DNA of 64,000 bases, from contig NZ_LECT01000029.1 of NCBI RefSeq assembly GCF_001027925.1, positions 186,001 through 250,000 on the forward strand. Reading direction: 5' to 3'. Below, piece after piece: positions 37,454-47,088 of the stretch (positions are counted from its first letter, which is position 1; the number at the start of each line of letters is the position of its first letter). A program made the translations under genes and the position numbers. The stretch is from Rhodopirellula islandica (GTDB lineage Bacteria; Planctomycetota; Planctomycetia; Pirellulales; Pirellulaceae). The notes beneath the pieces were generated by a model. The model was not told the origin of the DNA and did no database searches. It was given only the letters and a program-made list of their open reading frames with translations.

Positions 37454-38569
37454 TCAAACGGGGGAAGGGTTGCCGAAGCTGACCAGGTTGCGGAAGAAGA
37501 TCATGATGCGATCCAAGACCAATCCGATCATTCCGATCACGATCACACTGAAGGCGATTCGTGCGTAGGTCAGCTCACTGCCGTTTTGGAATTCATCCCA
37601 GACGAACTTTCCGAGGCCAGGGTTTTGAGCGAGCATGTCGGCGGCAATCAAAACCATCCAACCCACCCCCAAGCTGATTCGCATGCCAGCGAACATCAGT
37701 GGCAAACTGGCGGGCAAGATGATCTTGGTCAGACGTTGCCACCATGAAAGACGAAGCACGTCAGCGACATTGATGAAATCCTTGTCGACACTGGCAACGC
37801 CAAGCGTGGTGTTCACCAACGTGGGCCACAGCGAGCACAGGCAGACGGTTGACGCTGAGATCAGAAACGCTTTGTTGAAAAACGTTTCGCCGCTGGAGTA
37901 ACCAGCGTAGTACCACATGATGACGATGAACGCCAAAGGCAACCAAGCCAGTGGGCTGACCGGTTTGAAGATTTGAATGAACGGGGTCACCGCCGCATTG
38001 AACCAAGGACTCATCCCGCAAAGAACGCCGACCGGCACGGCAACGATCGTGGCCAAGAAAAAACCGAAGAAGACGGTTTTGACACTGGTCCAGATCTGGT
38101 CGATGAAAGTCGGGGCGCTAGATGGGGTGAAGTTGGCTGCGGCGAGGGCGCGTTTCTTCAACGCGGTTGATTTGTCTTCGAGCAATGTTTGCGTCTCACC
38201 CGATGCGGTGGCTGCTGCAGCGGTGTATGCGTTGGCTTCGGCAACGAGCTGAACGGCTTCGGTCAACTTCTCTTGCTTGGCAGTTTTGTCAGCGGCACGT
38301 TGGTCGTAGTGCATCGCGATCAGTTGTTTGCCCGCCGACCAAGTCGCTTGGGGGCTGGGAAGTTTGGCGCTGTCGGTCACCACCGTGGAGGCAGCCCCCG
38401 CCCACAACATCAAGAACACGCAAACTGCAGCGATGGGTAGCAGAATGAACTTTGCGATCCCGATGCACTGTTCGCGTTTGTCCTCACCTGCTGCCAAGCG
38501 AACAAACGGTTCGAGAATTGGAAGTCCGGCCACATCGCAAAAACGGAGAAGATTGCCACGCCAGTTCAT
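37454..38569 (-). CDS. nrtB: Nitrate ABC transporter permease with large loop insert
   Basis: The C-terminal two thirds is a binding-protein-dependent permease with five or six hydrophobic segments and an EAA-like loop ([21 protein letters not shown]). The usual NrtB is about 280 residues; here 371 are found. The extra part follows the first membrane segment: roughly 100 residues, Ala/Lys/Gln-rich and probably coiled coil ([20 protein letters not shown]). If the first segment leads outward, this loop is periplasmic and may touch the lipoprotein NrtA. The ATG at 38569 is used; the frame continues upstream to a TTG at 38608. It forms the inner-membrane channel of the nitrate transporter. Confidence 0.85.
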   Translation of the reverse strand: MNWRGNLLRFCDVAGLPILEPFVRLAAGEDKREQCIGIAKFILLPIAAVCVFLMLWAGAASTVVTDSAKLPSPQATWSAGKQLIAMHYDQRAADKTAKQEKLTEAVQLVAEANAYTAAAATASGETQTLLEDKSTALKKRALAAANFTPSSAPTFIDQIWTSVKTVFFGFFLATIVAVPVGVLCGMSPWFNAAVTPFIQIFKPVSPLAWLPLAFIVIMWYYAGYSSGETFFNKAFLISASTVCLCSLWPTLVNTTLGVASVDKDFINVADVLRLSWWQRLTKIILPASLPLMFAGMRISLGVGWMVLIAADMLAQNPGLGKFVWDEFQNGSELTYARIAFSVIVIGMIGLVLDRIMIFFRNLVSFGNPSPV

Positions 38570-38650
38570 CAGGGGATACGTCCAGAAAAGGTGGGAGATA
38601 GAAGACAAGAAGGAACAGGATCCAGGGGCAAACGACCCCGGTGGTCGCGG

Positions 38651-40135
<1,485 letters not shown>

Positions 40136-40347
40136 CGATCCGGTGGCGCGTTGGGGGCGGGGAGCCTGTTGTTCCTGAGTTTGTCCGCTTCGAGTGGACG
40201 AGGACGAATCCGATGAAATGAACGGGGTGCTTTCCGATTCAAGGCAAAAGCCGGAAGGGCAAAAAGGCATGAGGAAAACTATCCGTCGAGAAGAGAGCTG
40301 ATAACGGTGTGCAATAAAGTGGCGTCGGTGATGCAGGTTTTACGGTT

Positions 40348-40363
40348 CGCAACCGTCATGCCA
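40348..40363 (-). promoter_or_regulatory. Candidate sigma-54 (RpoN) promoter of the nitrate operon
   Basis: On the minus strand the sequence reads TGGCATGACGGTTGCG, matching the sigma-54 consensus TGGCAYR-N4-TTGC with the exact spacing between GG and GC. Transcription would start near 40337, giving a leader of about 67 bases to the ATG at 40270 or 200 to that at 40135. RpoN with NtrC is the classic control of nitrogen assimilation. An imperfect NtrC-like inverted pair, GCACC-N6-GGTGG, lies upstream at 40506-40521. Confidence 0.65.
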
Positions 40364-40937
40364 CGGACAGGGGTGAGAAATGCGTCTGCGTTAGCACGGG
40401 TGCAGGAGGCGCCTGTGGGTGTGTTTAGAGGTTCCGGGATTTCCTTTCGTGGGCTGCGTCACGCATTGGAAATCTTGTTGATGGTTGGGGATGCCAAAAT
40501 GTTGAGCACCCCAACGGGTGGTGTGCCTCTTGATTGGGCAGTCGATGTGGGGGTGCTGTCGACACCTGCCTGAGAGTCGCATGACAACTCGGAGAATGTC
40601 GATTATTGAACCCTTTGAAAGCATCAGGATTCGGTCGTCCTCGACGAGGCGTCGGCAGCGCTGGTCGGACGCTCGACATCTGGGAGTTTGAGCGTTGCGC
40701 CGATTGAGCATGTCCGACGAGGGTGCATCTTGAGCCACCCGGGCTTTGTGGATGCAGCGTCACTTTGAATGCGCCGATAGCCAAAAAGGATCGTTCTGCA
40801 GGCCCGGATGTTGGTTCCGAATCATCTCTGAATTCATTGCCGTTCCTTTTTCTCCAGGCGGAAGAATCGAGGACGATCCAGTGCACGATCCGGATGATCC
40901 GAACTTTCAATCAACTCCATGATGGAGATACAACTCA
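40364..40937. other. Divergent control region, nitrate operon / porin
   Basis: This long non-coding stretch contains the putative upstream activator region for the sigma-54 promoter and the unknown promoter of the porin. Apart from the weak NtrC-like site at 40506-40521, and gcacgggtgc near 40395-40410, I saw no clear element. An 88-residue open frame (40307-40573, plus strand) covers the sigma-54 motif itself and has no family resemblance, so it was not called. The porin ATG is preceded by ggaga, a reasonable ribosome site. Confidence 0.45.
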
Positions 40938-42581
40938 ATGTCCCAACGCCACTGGAAACGCCGTCTTGTGGGTGCGATCGCGATCGCGTTCTCAACCGCG
41001 GCCCTTACGACTCCCCTTCATGCGCAAGACACTTCCGGTCTCGAGCAGGTGGAAGTCCTGGTCTTTCAACAGGGTTCGGGGGCGCTCACGGATCCCGGTC
41101 CGTCCCCAACCGCTCCGAACGAATCGCCCGCAGCTTCTTCGATTGTGGAATCGCAGTCGTCGATCGCGGAACCGGTTTTGGACTCGTCTGCCTACTCGGA
41201 CGCTGACCTTTCCTACTCAGCGCCCTGCACTTGCTGTGCAAATGGATGCTGCACGAAGAAAAAGAAAGAAGCTGCGATGGCGAAAATGAAAGGTGCCTAC
41301 CAAGGCGTCTTCTACGCCAACGACTTCAGCTACCTGGACGATCCTTGCTACGACGGTCCTTCTTTCTTTGGCGATTCACTGAAAGGATTGTTGGACGGAA
41401 CGTTGGACGTGGGTGGGGAAGCACGGGTTCGCTACCACAGCGAAAACAACCACCGCGGCTTGGGGATCACCGGCAACGACGACAACTTTTGGCTGACTCG
41501 CTATCGCATGTTCGCCAACTGGCATCTTTCCGAGAACGTCCGGTTCTACGGGGAGTACTTGTACGCTGATTCCGGTGGCGAGACCTTCGCCAGCCGTCCA
41601 ATCGAAGAGAACCGCGGGGAAGCCCAGAACCTGTTCCTCGAAGCTCAGCTGACGGACAACTTGTCGGTCCGCGGGGGACGTCAAGAGTTGTTGATGGGAG
41701 CTCAGCGATTGATCTCACCATTGGATTGGGCCAACACCCGTCGCACGTTTGACGGTGTGCGTGCGACCTACGCCAATCAAGATGGTTCTTTGGAGGCGTT
41801 CTACACGAATCCTGTCCGACGGACCGCCGCCTACGATGATCGTTGGGACGCTACCAACACTGACGTGGATTTCTTTGGCGTCTACATGACACGGAAAGAC
41901 ACTTGGTTGGGGCAGTGGGAAAACTACTACCTTGGTTTCAACGATGACGCGGGCGATTTTGACTACCACACAATTGGCAGTCGCATCGTGGGCAAGACGG
42001 GTTCCAATTGGCTGTACGAGTACGAAGGCGGCACGCAGTTCGGGACCAACAGTGATGGAACGGACCACAGCGCCGGTTTCTTCACCGGAGGTCTGGGGCG
42101 TCAGGTCGCGATGACGAGCGATTGGAAGCCAACGTTCTGGATGTGGTACGACTACGCTTCGGGCGGTGACGACGATCTTCGCGGTGGCGATGGTTTCGAT
42201 CACATGTTCCCACTGGCTCACAAGTACTTGGGATTCATGGACTTGTTTGGTCGTCGTAACATCCACGACATCAACGCTCAGTTCATCACGCCCTTCTTTG
42301 GTGAGAAGGTCAAGTTGATTCTGTGGTATCACTACTTCATGTTGGACGAGAAAACCACGCCGTTCAACGTGGTGATGAACCCGTCGAATCCAGGGAACGC
42401 AGCGGGCGATCGTGAACTCGGACACGAGATTGATGTGTTGTTCCAAGTCGCATTGAACCCACGCAACAGCGCCTTGATCGGGTACTCACACTTCAATTCA
42501 GGCAAGTACTACAGCACGACGGCCGGGGTTCAAAACTTGGACGCCGACTTCTTCTACTTCCAGTATCAGACGCGATTCTAA
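40938..42581 (+). CDS. Outer-membrane porin with Cys-rich N-terminal region
   Basis: A signal peptide ends near PLHAQ, residue 30. The mature N-terminus is Ser/Pro/Ala-rich, then has a dense cysteine cluster, CTCCANGCCTKKKKEA. The remaining 400 residues show alternating amphipathic strands with many Tyr, Trp and Phe (WLTRYRMFANWHLSENVRFYGEYLYADSG) and end in Phe (YFQYQTRF), as in outer-membrane beta-barrels; the pattern resembles alginate-export-type porins. It may admit nitrate or another small anion to the periplasm, since it is divergent from the nitrate operon, but substrate is inference. An intrinsic terminator follows its stop. Confidence 0.82.
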   Translation: MSQRHWKRRLVGAIAIAFSTAALTTPLHAQDTSGLEQVEVLVFQQGSGALTDPGPSPTAPNESPAASSIVESQSSIAEPVLDSSAYSDADLSYSAPCTCCANGCCTKKKKEAAMAKMKGAYQGVFYANDFSYLDDPCYDGPSFFGDSLKGLLDGTLDVGGEARVRYHSENNHRGLGITGNDDNFWLTRYRMFANWHLSENVRFYGEYLYADSGGETFASRPIEENRGEAQNLFLEAQLTDNLSVRGGRQELLMGAQRLISPLDWANTRRTFDGVRATYANQDGSLEAFYTNPVRRTAAYDDRWDATNTDVDFFGVYMTRKDTWLGQWENYYLGFNDDAGDFDYHTIGSRIVGKTGSNWLYEYEGGTQFGTNSDGTDHSAGFFTGGLGRQVAMTSDWKPTFWMWYDYASGGDDDLRGGDGFDHMFPLAHKYLGFMDLFGRRNIHDINAQFITPFFGEKVKLILWYHYFMLDEKTTPFNVVMNPSNPGNAAGDRELGHEIDVLFQVALNPRNSALIGYSHFNSGKYYSTTAGVQNLDADFFYFQYQTRF

Positions 42582-42612
42582 GCCGCGTCTCTCAAAGCCG
42601 AACTACGACTTG

Positions 42613-42648
42613 ATCGCTCGATGTGTCTCACATCGAGCGATTTTTTTT
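42613..42648 (+). terminator. Intrinsic terminator of the porin gene
   Basis: A 13-bp perfect stem (atcgctcgatgtg with cacatcgagcgat) and a 3-base loop are followed by eight T residues ending at 42648. It lies 31 bases after the porin stop and is the clearest rho-independent terminator in the window. Confidence 0.92.
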
Positions 42649-42906
42649 GCCTGTGCGGTTCTCTCGGTTGCGACACGAGCATGGGCTCGATGACCTTTCA
42701 AACCGACGTGACGGTGCGGTTCAGGAAGATTTTTGCAACCCGCATCAGCCGTTAACGAGAACGTCACACTGGATTGGTACCCTTCGCTCGAATTCAAGTT
42801 CAAAGCGATGGTCGTTCAGCATTGGATTGCACTCCCGGGGTCAAGGATGAATTTCTTTTGACCAGGAGGCGGCCGTTTCCATTCCTTCCAAGCCAAGGAA
42901 GTTGGT
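42649..42906. other. Upstream region of the plcP-btaAB operon
   Basis: This 258-base stretch runs from the terminator to the plcP-like start. The start is preceded by aaggaag, a good ribosome-binding site. I looked for a PHO box (repeated CTGTCAT-type units) because betaine lipid genes are often phosphate controlled, and found none convincing. No other feature was recognised. Confidence 0.4.
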
Positions 42907-43803
42907 ATGCAGCGGCCCGCCCCCACGCCGGTTCGGACCCTCTTGGTGAGCGACGTGCACCTGGGATCGAAGCACTCGCGAGCCGAAGAGTTCCTCGCGT
43001 TCCTGCGTGAGTTTCAACCCGACTCACTCTACTTGGTTGGTGACTTCATCGACGGGTGGAAGATCAACACGGGTTGGCATTGGTCGAATGCATGCGATGA
43101 AATCATTGCCCATCTGATCCGACTCGCACAACAGGGAACTGCGATTCGCTACGTCGCTGGCAATCACGATGCCTTTCTGCGAAACCCAGCGTTTCGAGCG
43201 GGTTGTTTGGCCACCTTGCCCCGGTTTGAAGTCGCAAATGAATTTGTGTTGGAAACGAGTGCTGGATGGAAGTTCTTGATCACGCACGGCGACCTCTTTG
43301 ACTGTGTTGAACTCAACGCTCAGTGGTTGTCCAAGGGGTCGACCGCTTTGTACGACGTTTGTTTGAGTTTGAACCGTTGGTATCACAAAATTTGGCAGCA
43401 CCGAGATTGCAATCCTCACGGTCAGTGTGCGGTTTTAAAGGACCGCGTCAAACGTTGGATTCGCTTTGTGAGTGGCTTCGAAAACAAACTTCTGCACCAC
43501 GCCAAAGAACAGGATTGCGACGGAGTGATCTGCGGACACATCCACACGCCCGACATCGTGACCGGCGATTCGATGTGGTACTGCAACACCGGTGACTGGA
43601 TCGAGAACTGCACCGGGTTGGTGGAGCGTCACGATGGTCAATTGCATTTGGTCCGCCGCTATGACGAAGACCTGTTTCTTCGCCTTCCCTCTCAACGCGG
43701 GCCCCTTCGCCAAGAAATCCCAGTGAAAAAGGCAACCAGCCTGGACGAACGAGAACTCGTTGCGGCGAGCGCCGGAACGGCATCCCGTGTTTACGCGGCG
43801 TGA
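42907..43803 (+). CDS. plcP: PlcP-type metallophosphoesterase (phospholipase C)
   Basis: A calcineurin-like phosphoesterase with all metal motifs: SDVHLGSKHSRAEEFLAFL, YLVGDFIDGWKI, VAGNHDAFLR, ITHGDLFD and ICGHIHTPD, then CNTGDWIENCTGLVERHDG. The last segment and the length fit the PlcP branch of the LpxH-like family, which cleaves phosphatidylcholine-type lipids to diacylglycerol during phosphate limitation. It is the first gene of an operon whose next two genes make betaine lipid from diacylglycerol, which supports PlcP over LpxH. LpxH activity in lipid A synthesis cannot be excluded from sequence alone. No signal peptide is present, so it is cytoplasmic or peripheral on the inner membrane. 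Confidence 0.82.
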   Translation: MQRPAPTPVRTLLVSDVHLGSKHSRAEEFLAFLREFQPDSLYLVGDFIDGWKINTGWHWSNACDEIIAHLIRLAQQGTAIRYVAGNHDAFLRNPAFRAGCLATLPRFEVANEFVLETSAGWKFLITHGDLFDCVELNAQWLSKGSTALYDVCLSLNRWYHKIWQHRDCNPHGQCAVLKDRVKRWIRFVSGFENKLLHHAKEQDCDGVICGHIHTPDIVTGDSMWYCNTGDWIENCTGLVERHDGQLHLVRRYDEDLFLRLPSQRGPLRQEIPVKKATSLDERELVAASAGTASRVYAA

Positions 43804-43806
43804 TGC

Positions 43807-45108
43807 GTGACACACAACCAAACTCCAACTCTGATTGAAAGACAACTTCGCATGGTCGCAAATTGGCTTGGCAACAAGTGTTTCAAGGTCGTTCACCAAA
43901 AGAACCTTGTCTACAACACGTGCTGGGAGGACCCTCGCATTGATCGTCAAGCACTTTCGCTGGGGGCCGATGATTCGGTGCTGGTGATCACGTCCGCCGG
44001 TTGCAATGCTTTGGACTATGCGTTGCAGTCACCCCGTTCGGTGCACGCGGTGGATATGAACCCACTTCAGAACGCATTGCTGGAACTGAAGTGTGCCGCC
44101 ATTCGCACACTGAACTACGATGACTTCTTTGATGTCTTTGGACGCGGATTTCATGCCGATTGGCAGTCGCTCTATCACAATCACATTCGCAGTTCGCTGA
44201 CCGCGGAAGCACGTGGGATTTGGGACCGACGTCTGGACTTCTTTGATGGAACCTCTCGCCGGAAAAGCTTTTACTTTCGCGGCACCTCGGGATTGTTCGC
44301 TTGGTTGGTCAATGGCTATTTGAAGCGTCCGGCGGGATTGAAAGAAGCGATCGGCGAATTGCTGCAGGCGGAATCCGTCGATCGTCAACGCGAGGTCTAT
44401 CAACAGCGGGATATCAACGGGTTGCTGTGGAGCAAACCACTTCGCTGGGCTCTGCGACGTGACACCACGCTTGCAATGCTGGGTGTGCCACGCAGCCAAC
44501 GCAACCAATTGGACCGATGTTATCCTGGCGGGATTGGTGGCTTTATCCAGGACCGAATCGAAGCCGTTTTCAAAACGTTGCCGCTGCGTGACAACTACTT
44601 TTGGCGGGTTTACTTGACGGGCAGTTACACACCCGATTGTTGCCCGGAATACCTCAAGGAACAAAACTTCGAACGACTGAAGGGCGGTTTGGTGGATCGC
44701 GTTCACACGCACACCAACACGGTCGAGGGGTTCTTGACCGGGCACGATCAACCGATTTCTCGCTTTGTGTTGCTCGATCACATGGATTGGCTGTACGACC
44801 GTCATCCCGAATTGTTGGTGTCGGAGTGGCAAAGCATTCTGAACCGCGCCACGTCCGACGCGCGAGTGCTATGGCGGAGCGCCGCACTGGCGGTCGATTT
44901 CGTCAACCCTTTGATGTTGCAACATGAAGGCAGCGCCGTTCAGTTGGGTGATCTGCTTCACTATCACGACGAGTTGGCGACCTCGTTGCATGCTCGGGAC
45001 CGTGTTCACACCTATGGCAGTTTCTACATTGCCGATCTGTTTGGTCGACTGTCCGATGACACAGCAGTCACAACGGAAGCAGTCGGGGCAACTGGAGTGG
45101 CTGCATGA
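43807..45108 (+). CDS. btaA: SAM:diacylglycerol 3-amino-3-carboxypropyl transferase
   Basis: BtaA moves the aminocarboxypropyl group of S-adenosylmethionine onto diacylglycerol, giving diacylglycerylhomoserine. The N-terminal NLVYNTCWEDPRIDRQAL, the SAM-site region VLVITSAGCNALDYALQSP with VHAVDMNPLQNAL, and the later FVLLDHMDWLYDRHPELL are typical of this DUF3419/BtaA family. The frame opens with GTG at 43807, three bases after the plcP stop; an ATG at 43852 is a less likely start. Its stop overlaps the btaB ATG as ATGA. The 433 residues match the usual bacterial length. It acts at the inner membrane surface. Confidence 0.92.
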   Translation: MTHNQTPTLIERQLRMVANWLGNKCFKVVHQKNLVYNTCWEDPRIDRQALSLGADDSVLVITSAGCNALDYALQSPRSVHAVDMNPLQNALLELKCAAIRTLNYDDFFDVFGRGFHADWQSLYHNHIRSSLTAEARGIWDRRLDFFDGTSRRKSFYFRGTSGLFAWLVNGYLKRPAGLKEAIGELLQAESVDRQREVYQQRDINGLLWSKPLRWALRRDTTLAMLGVPRSQRNQLDRCYPGGIGGFIQDRIEAVFKTLPLRDNYFWRVYLTGSYTPDCCPEYLKEQNFERLKGGLVDRVHTHTNTVEGFLTGHDQPISRFVLLDHMDWLYDRHPELLVSEWQSILNRATSDARVLWRSAALAVDFVNPLMLQHEGSAVQLGDLLHYHDELATSLHARDRVHTYGSFYIADLFGRLSDDTAVTTEAVGATGVAA

Positions 45109-45860
45109 GTGAGATCACACAAACGAAGTCGCGTTTCGATGATCTCAAGGTGCTTTGGCATCTGTTGTTTCGTCCCGTTCGCGGCGCAACACACGGTGAA
45201 CGACTGGAGAGTTTCTATGAAGGCCAAGCATCTCACTACGATTCGTTTCGCGCCCGACTCTTGCACGGACGATCGGAATTGATGTCTTGGGTGGACTTCC
45301 CCGCCGAGGGCGTGTGGGTCGATTTCGGTGCCGGGACGGGACACAATCTGTTTTCCGCCGAAGAACAGTCCAAGTCTCTGTCGAAAATCCACTTGGTGGA
45401 CCTGTCGCCATCACTGCTGAAGGTCGCGGCCGAACGAGTGGAGGAACGCGGGCTGAACAACGTGACGCTGCATCACGCTGACGCAACCAAATTCGAGCTG
45501 CCGGAAAACAGCGTGGACGTCGTCACGTTTTCGTATTCGCTGACGATGATTCCGGACTGGTTCGAGTCGATCTTGATCGCCCGGCGGATTCTCAAACCCG
45601 GTGGTCGGATTGCGGTGACCGACTTTCACGTTTCGCGAAAGCATGCTGCTTCGACGAGTCGCCAACATGGTTGGTTGCGGCGGACGTTTTGGTCGCTCTG
45701 GTTTGCGTCGGACAATGTTTCCTTGTCCAGCGACCATCTGGCCATGTTGAACCGGCAATTTGAAATGGAACGTTGCGACGAGCGACTGGGAAGCGTTCCC
45801 TACATGCCGCTGCTGAAGGCACCGTATTACTTGTTCCTCGGCCGGAAGCCGGCCGAATGA
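45105..45860 (+). CDS. btaB: Diacylglycerylhomoserine N-methyltransferase
   Basis: BtaB methylates diacylglycerylhomoserine three times to give the betaine lipid DGTS. The SAM-binding motif is WVDFGAGTGHNLF, with the acidic end of strand 2 in IHLVDLSPSLL, and LKPGGRIAVTDFHVS is the post-II segment. The C-terminal region SVPYMPLLKAPYYLFLGRK is typical of the family. It begins inside the btaA stop (ATGA), so the two proteins are made together in equal amounts. The 251 residues match the family. Other SAM methyltransferases have the same motif I, but the btaA partner makes this assignment strong. Confidence 0.9.
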   Translation: MSEITQTKSRFDDLKVLWHLLFRPVRGATHGERLESFYEGQASHYDSFRARLLHGRSELMSWVDFPAEGVWVDFGAGTGHNLFSAEEQSKSLSKIHLVDLSPSLLKVAAERVEERGLNNVTLHHADATKFELPENSVDVVTFSYSLTMIPDWFESILIARRILKPGGRIAVTDFHVSRKHAASTSRQHGWLRRTFWSLWFASDNVSLSSDHLAMLNRQFEMERCDERLGSVPYMPLLKAPYYLFLGRKPAE

Positions 45861-45883
45861 GGAGCGACTTGGTTAGCGTCTGC

Positions 45884-46951
45884 TCACCAGGCCTTGGACC
45901 AGCTGGCGATGACCGAGTAATCGGTTTCCAATTGGATCCCATCCAGGTCTTGAGCGATGGTGGGGACGAACTCGAAGTTGAAGTAGTGACCGCGAGCCAT
46001 CACCTGGGTGCCGATGCCGAGGTTGTACCAGTAACCGCCACGGAACTCCTCCACGTTGGTGGAGATCACCAGATTGTCGGCCGTGGGATCGGATCCGTCG
46101 TAATCCGTTCGCCAGAGGTGTTCGCCGCGGAGGGAAACGGACCAATTGTCGGTCAACAGAACGCTGGTCCAGGAATTCAAACGGAACTCGTCGCTGACGC
46201 TGTACCCGCGATAGTTGCGGCCGATCGGCAAATCGGTTTGGAACTGGACACCACCGCTCCACCAATCGCGAAAGTACTTCCACGTCACGCCGGGACGAGC
46301 GTTGAAGGTACCGCTGCCGAGCCGCATGGGGTAAGGCAGTGGTTGCGACATCATGCCGTTGGTCGGTGCGGTTGATTCGCGATAGATGTCACCGGTCGGA
46401 ACCGAGCATCCGAGGTTGAAGAGCAGGTCTTGGGAGTCGGTGCTGTAGAGCCGCAGCAAGGCACCGAGGGAGGTGTCGCCGAAGCCACTGTTGTGAGTCG
46501 TGAATTCGCCACCGCGACCTGCCGGGTTTCCGTCCCCGCGAATGTGATCCATGGTCAGCGCGGGCATCATCAACATCGTGTACAGCGTGATGTCATCCGA
46601 CGCCCCGTACATGATGTGGGCCATGTGCATTTCCATGGTCATCTGAGTCGGTGTGGCCCCGCCGTTGGTTTGGATACCATCGACCACAATGCCACCGGGA
46701 GGTCCCGCCGGCCCGATCGCATCTTGGTCGCTGATGGTGGTTTCACCGATGCGATTGTCTTCCATGGACATGACCATGTACTTGTACTCGACCATCCACT
46801 CGCCCTTGTCGTGCAAGTGATCGCCCATGATGCCGGCCGGGGCATGCTTGTCGGCCAGAGATTTCCGGCTGGGGTGATCGGCGTGAACCACGGTCGAATA
46901 CAGCGCGAGAAAAACAGTTGTCGCTGTGAAACACAATCGCATATCGAGCAT
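45884..46951 (-). CDS. Outer-membrane protein, MetA-pathway-like, Met/His-rich
   Basis: The ATG at 46951 (MLDMRLCFTATTVFLALYS) starts a signal peptide, cut near VVHA-DHP; an ATG at 46942 is equally plausible. The mature protein opens with a His-rich stretch (ADHPSRKSL, GDHLHDKGEW) and contains many Met residues (TQMTMEMHMAHIMYG, LMMPALTMDHI). The later part has beta-strand patterns of outer-membrane proteins like the phenol MetA-pathway family. The Met/His content suggests contact with copper or another soft metal, but no metal gene is adjacent. It runs convergent with btaB across only 23 bases. Its function is unknown. Confidence 0.7.
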   Translation of the reverse strand: MLDMRLCFTATTVFLALYSTVVHADHPSRKSLADKHAPAGIMGDHLHDKGEWMVEYKYMVMSMEDNRIGETTISDQDAIGPAGPPGGIVVDGIQTNGGATPTQMTMEMHMAHIMYGASDDITLYTMLMMPALTMDHIRGDGNPAGRGGEFTTHNSGFGDTSLGALLRLYSTDSQDLLFNLGCSVPTGDIYRESTAPTNGMMSQPLPYPMRLGSGTFNARPGVTWKYFRDWWSGGVQFQTDLPIGRNYRGYSVSDEFRLNSWTSVLLTDNWSVSLRGEHLWRTDYDGSDPTADNLVISTNVEEFRGGYWYNLGIGTQVMARGHYFNFEFVPTIAQDLDGIQLETDYSVIASWSKAW

Positions 46952-47088
46952 CCTGGAAGTGTTGGGGATACTCGGATCAATCGGGATAATCGGGACTCGC
47001 CCACTGTTCAATTTTCTCCGCACCCAGAACCTGCAATGCCCGCAAGGTTTGACATCGCCACGAAAGGCCAGTGGCAACGGTCAAGGAA

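Noticed and set aside
40506-40521. NtrC-like site GCACC-N6-GGTGG
   Set aside because: The spacer is one base longer than the usual NtrC site and one half-site is imperfect, so it is mentioned only as a weak candidate.
40307-40573. 88-residue plus-strand frame upstream of the porin
   Set aside because: It covers the sigma-54 motif and has no family resemblance or ribosome site.
42649-42906. PHO box for the betaine-lipid operon
   Set aside because: No repeated CTGTCAT-type units were found on either strand.
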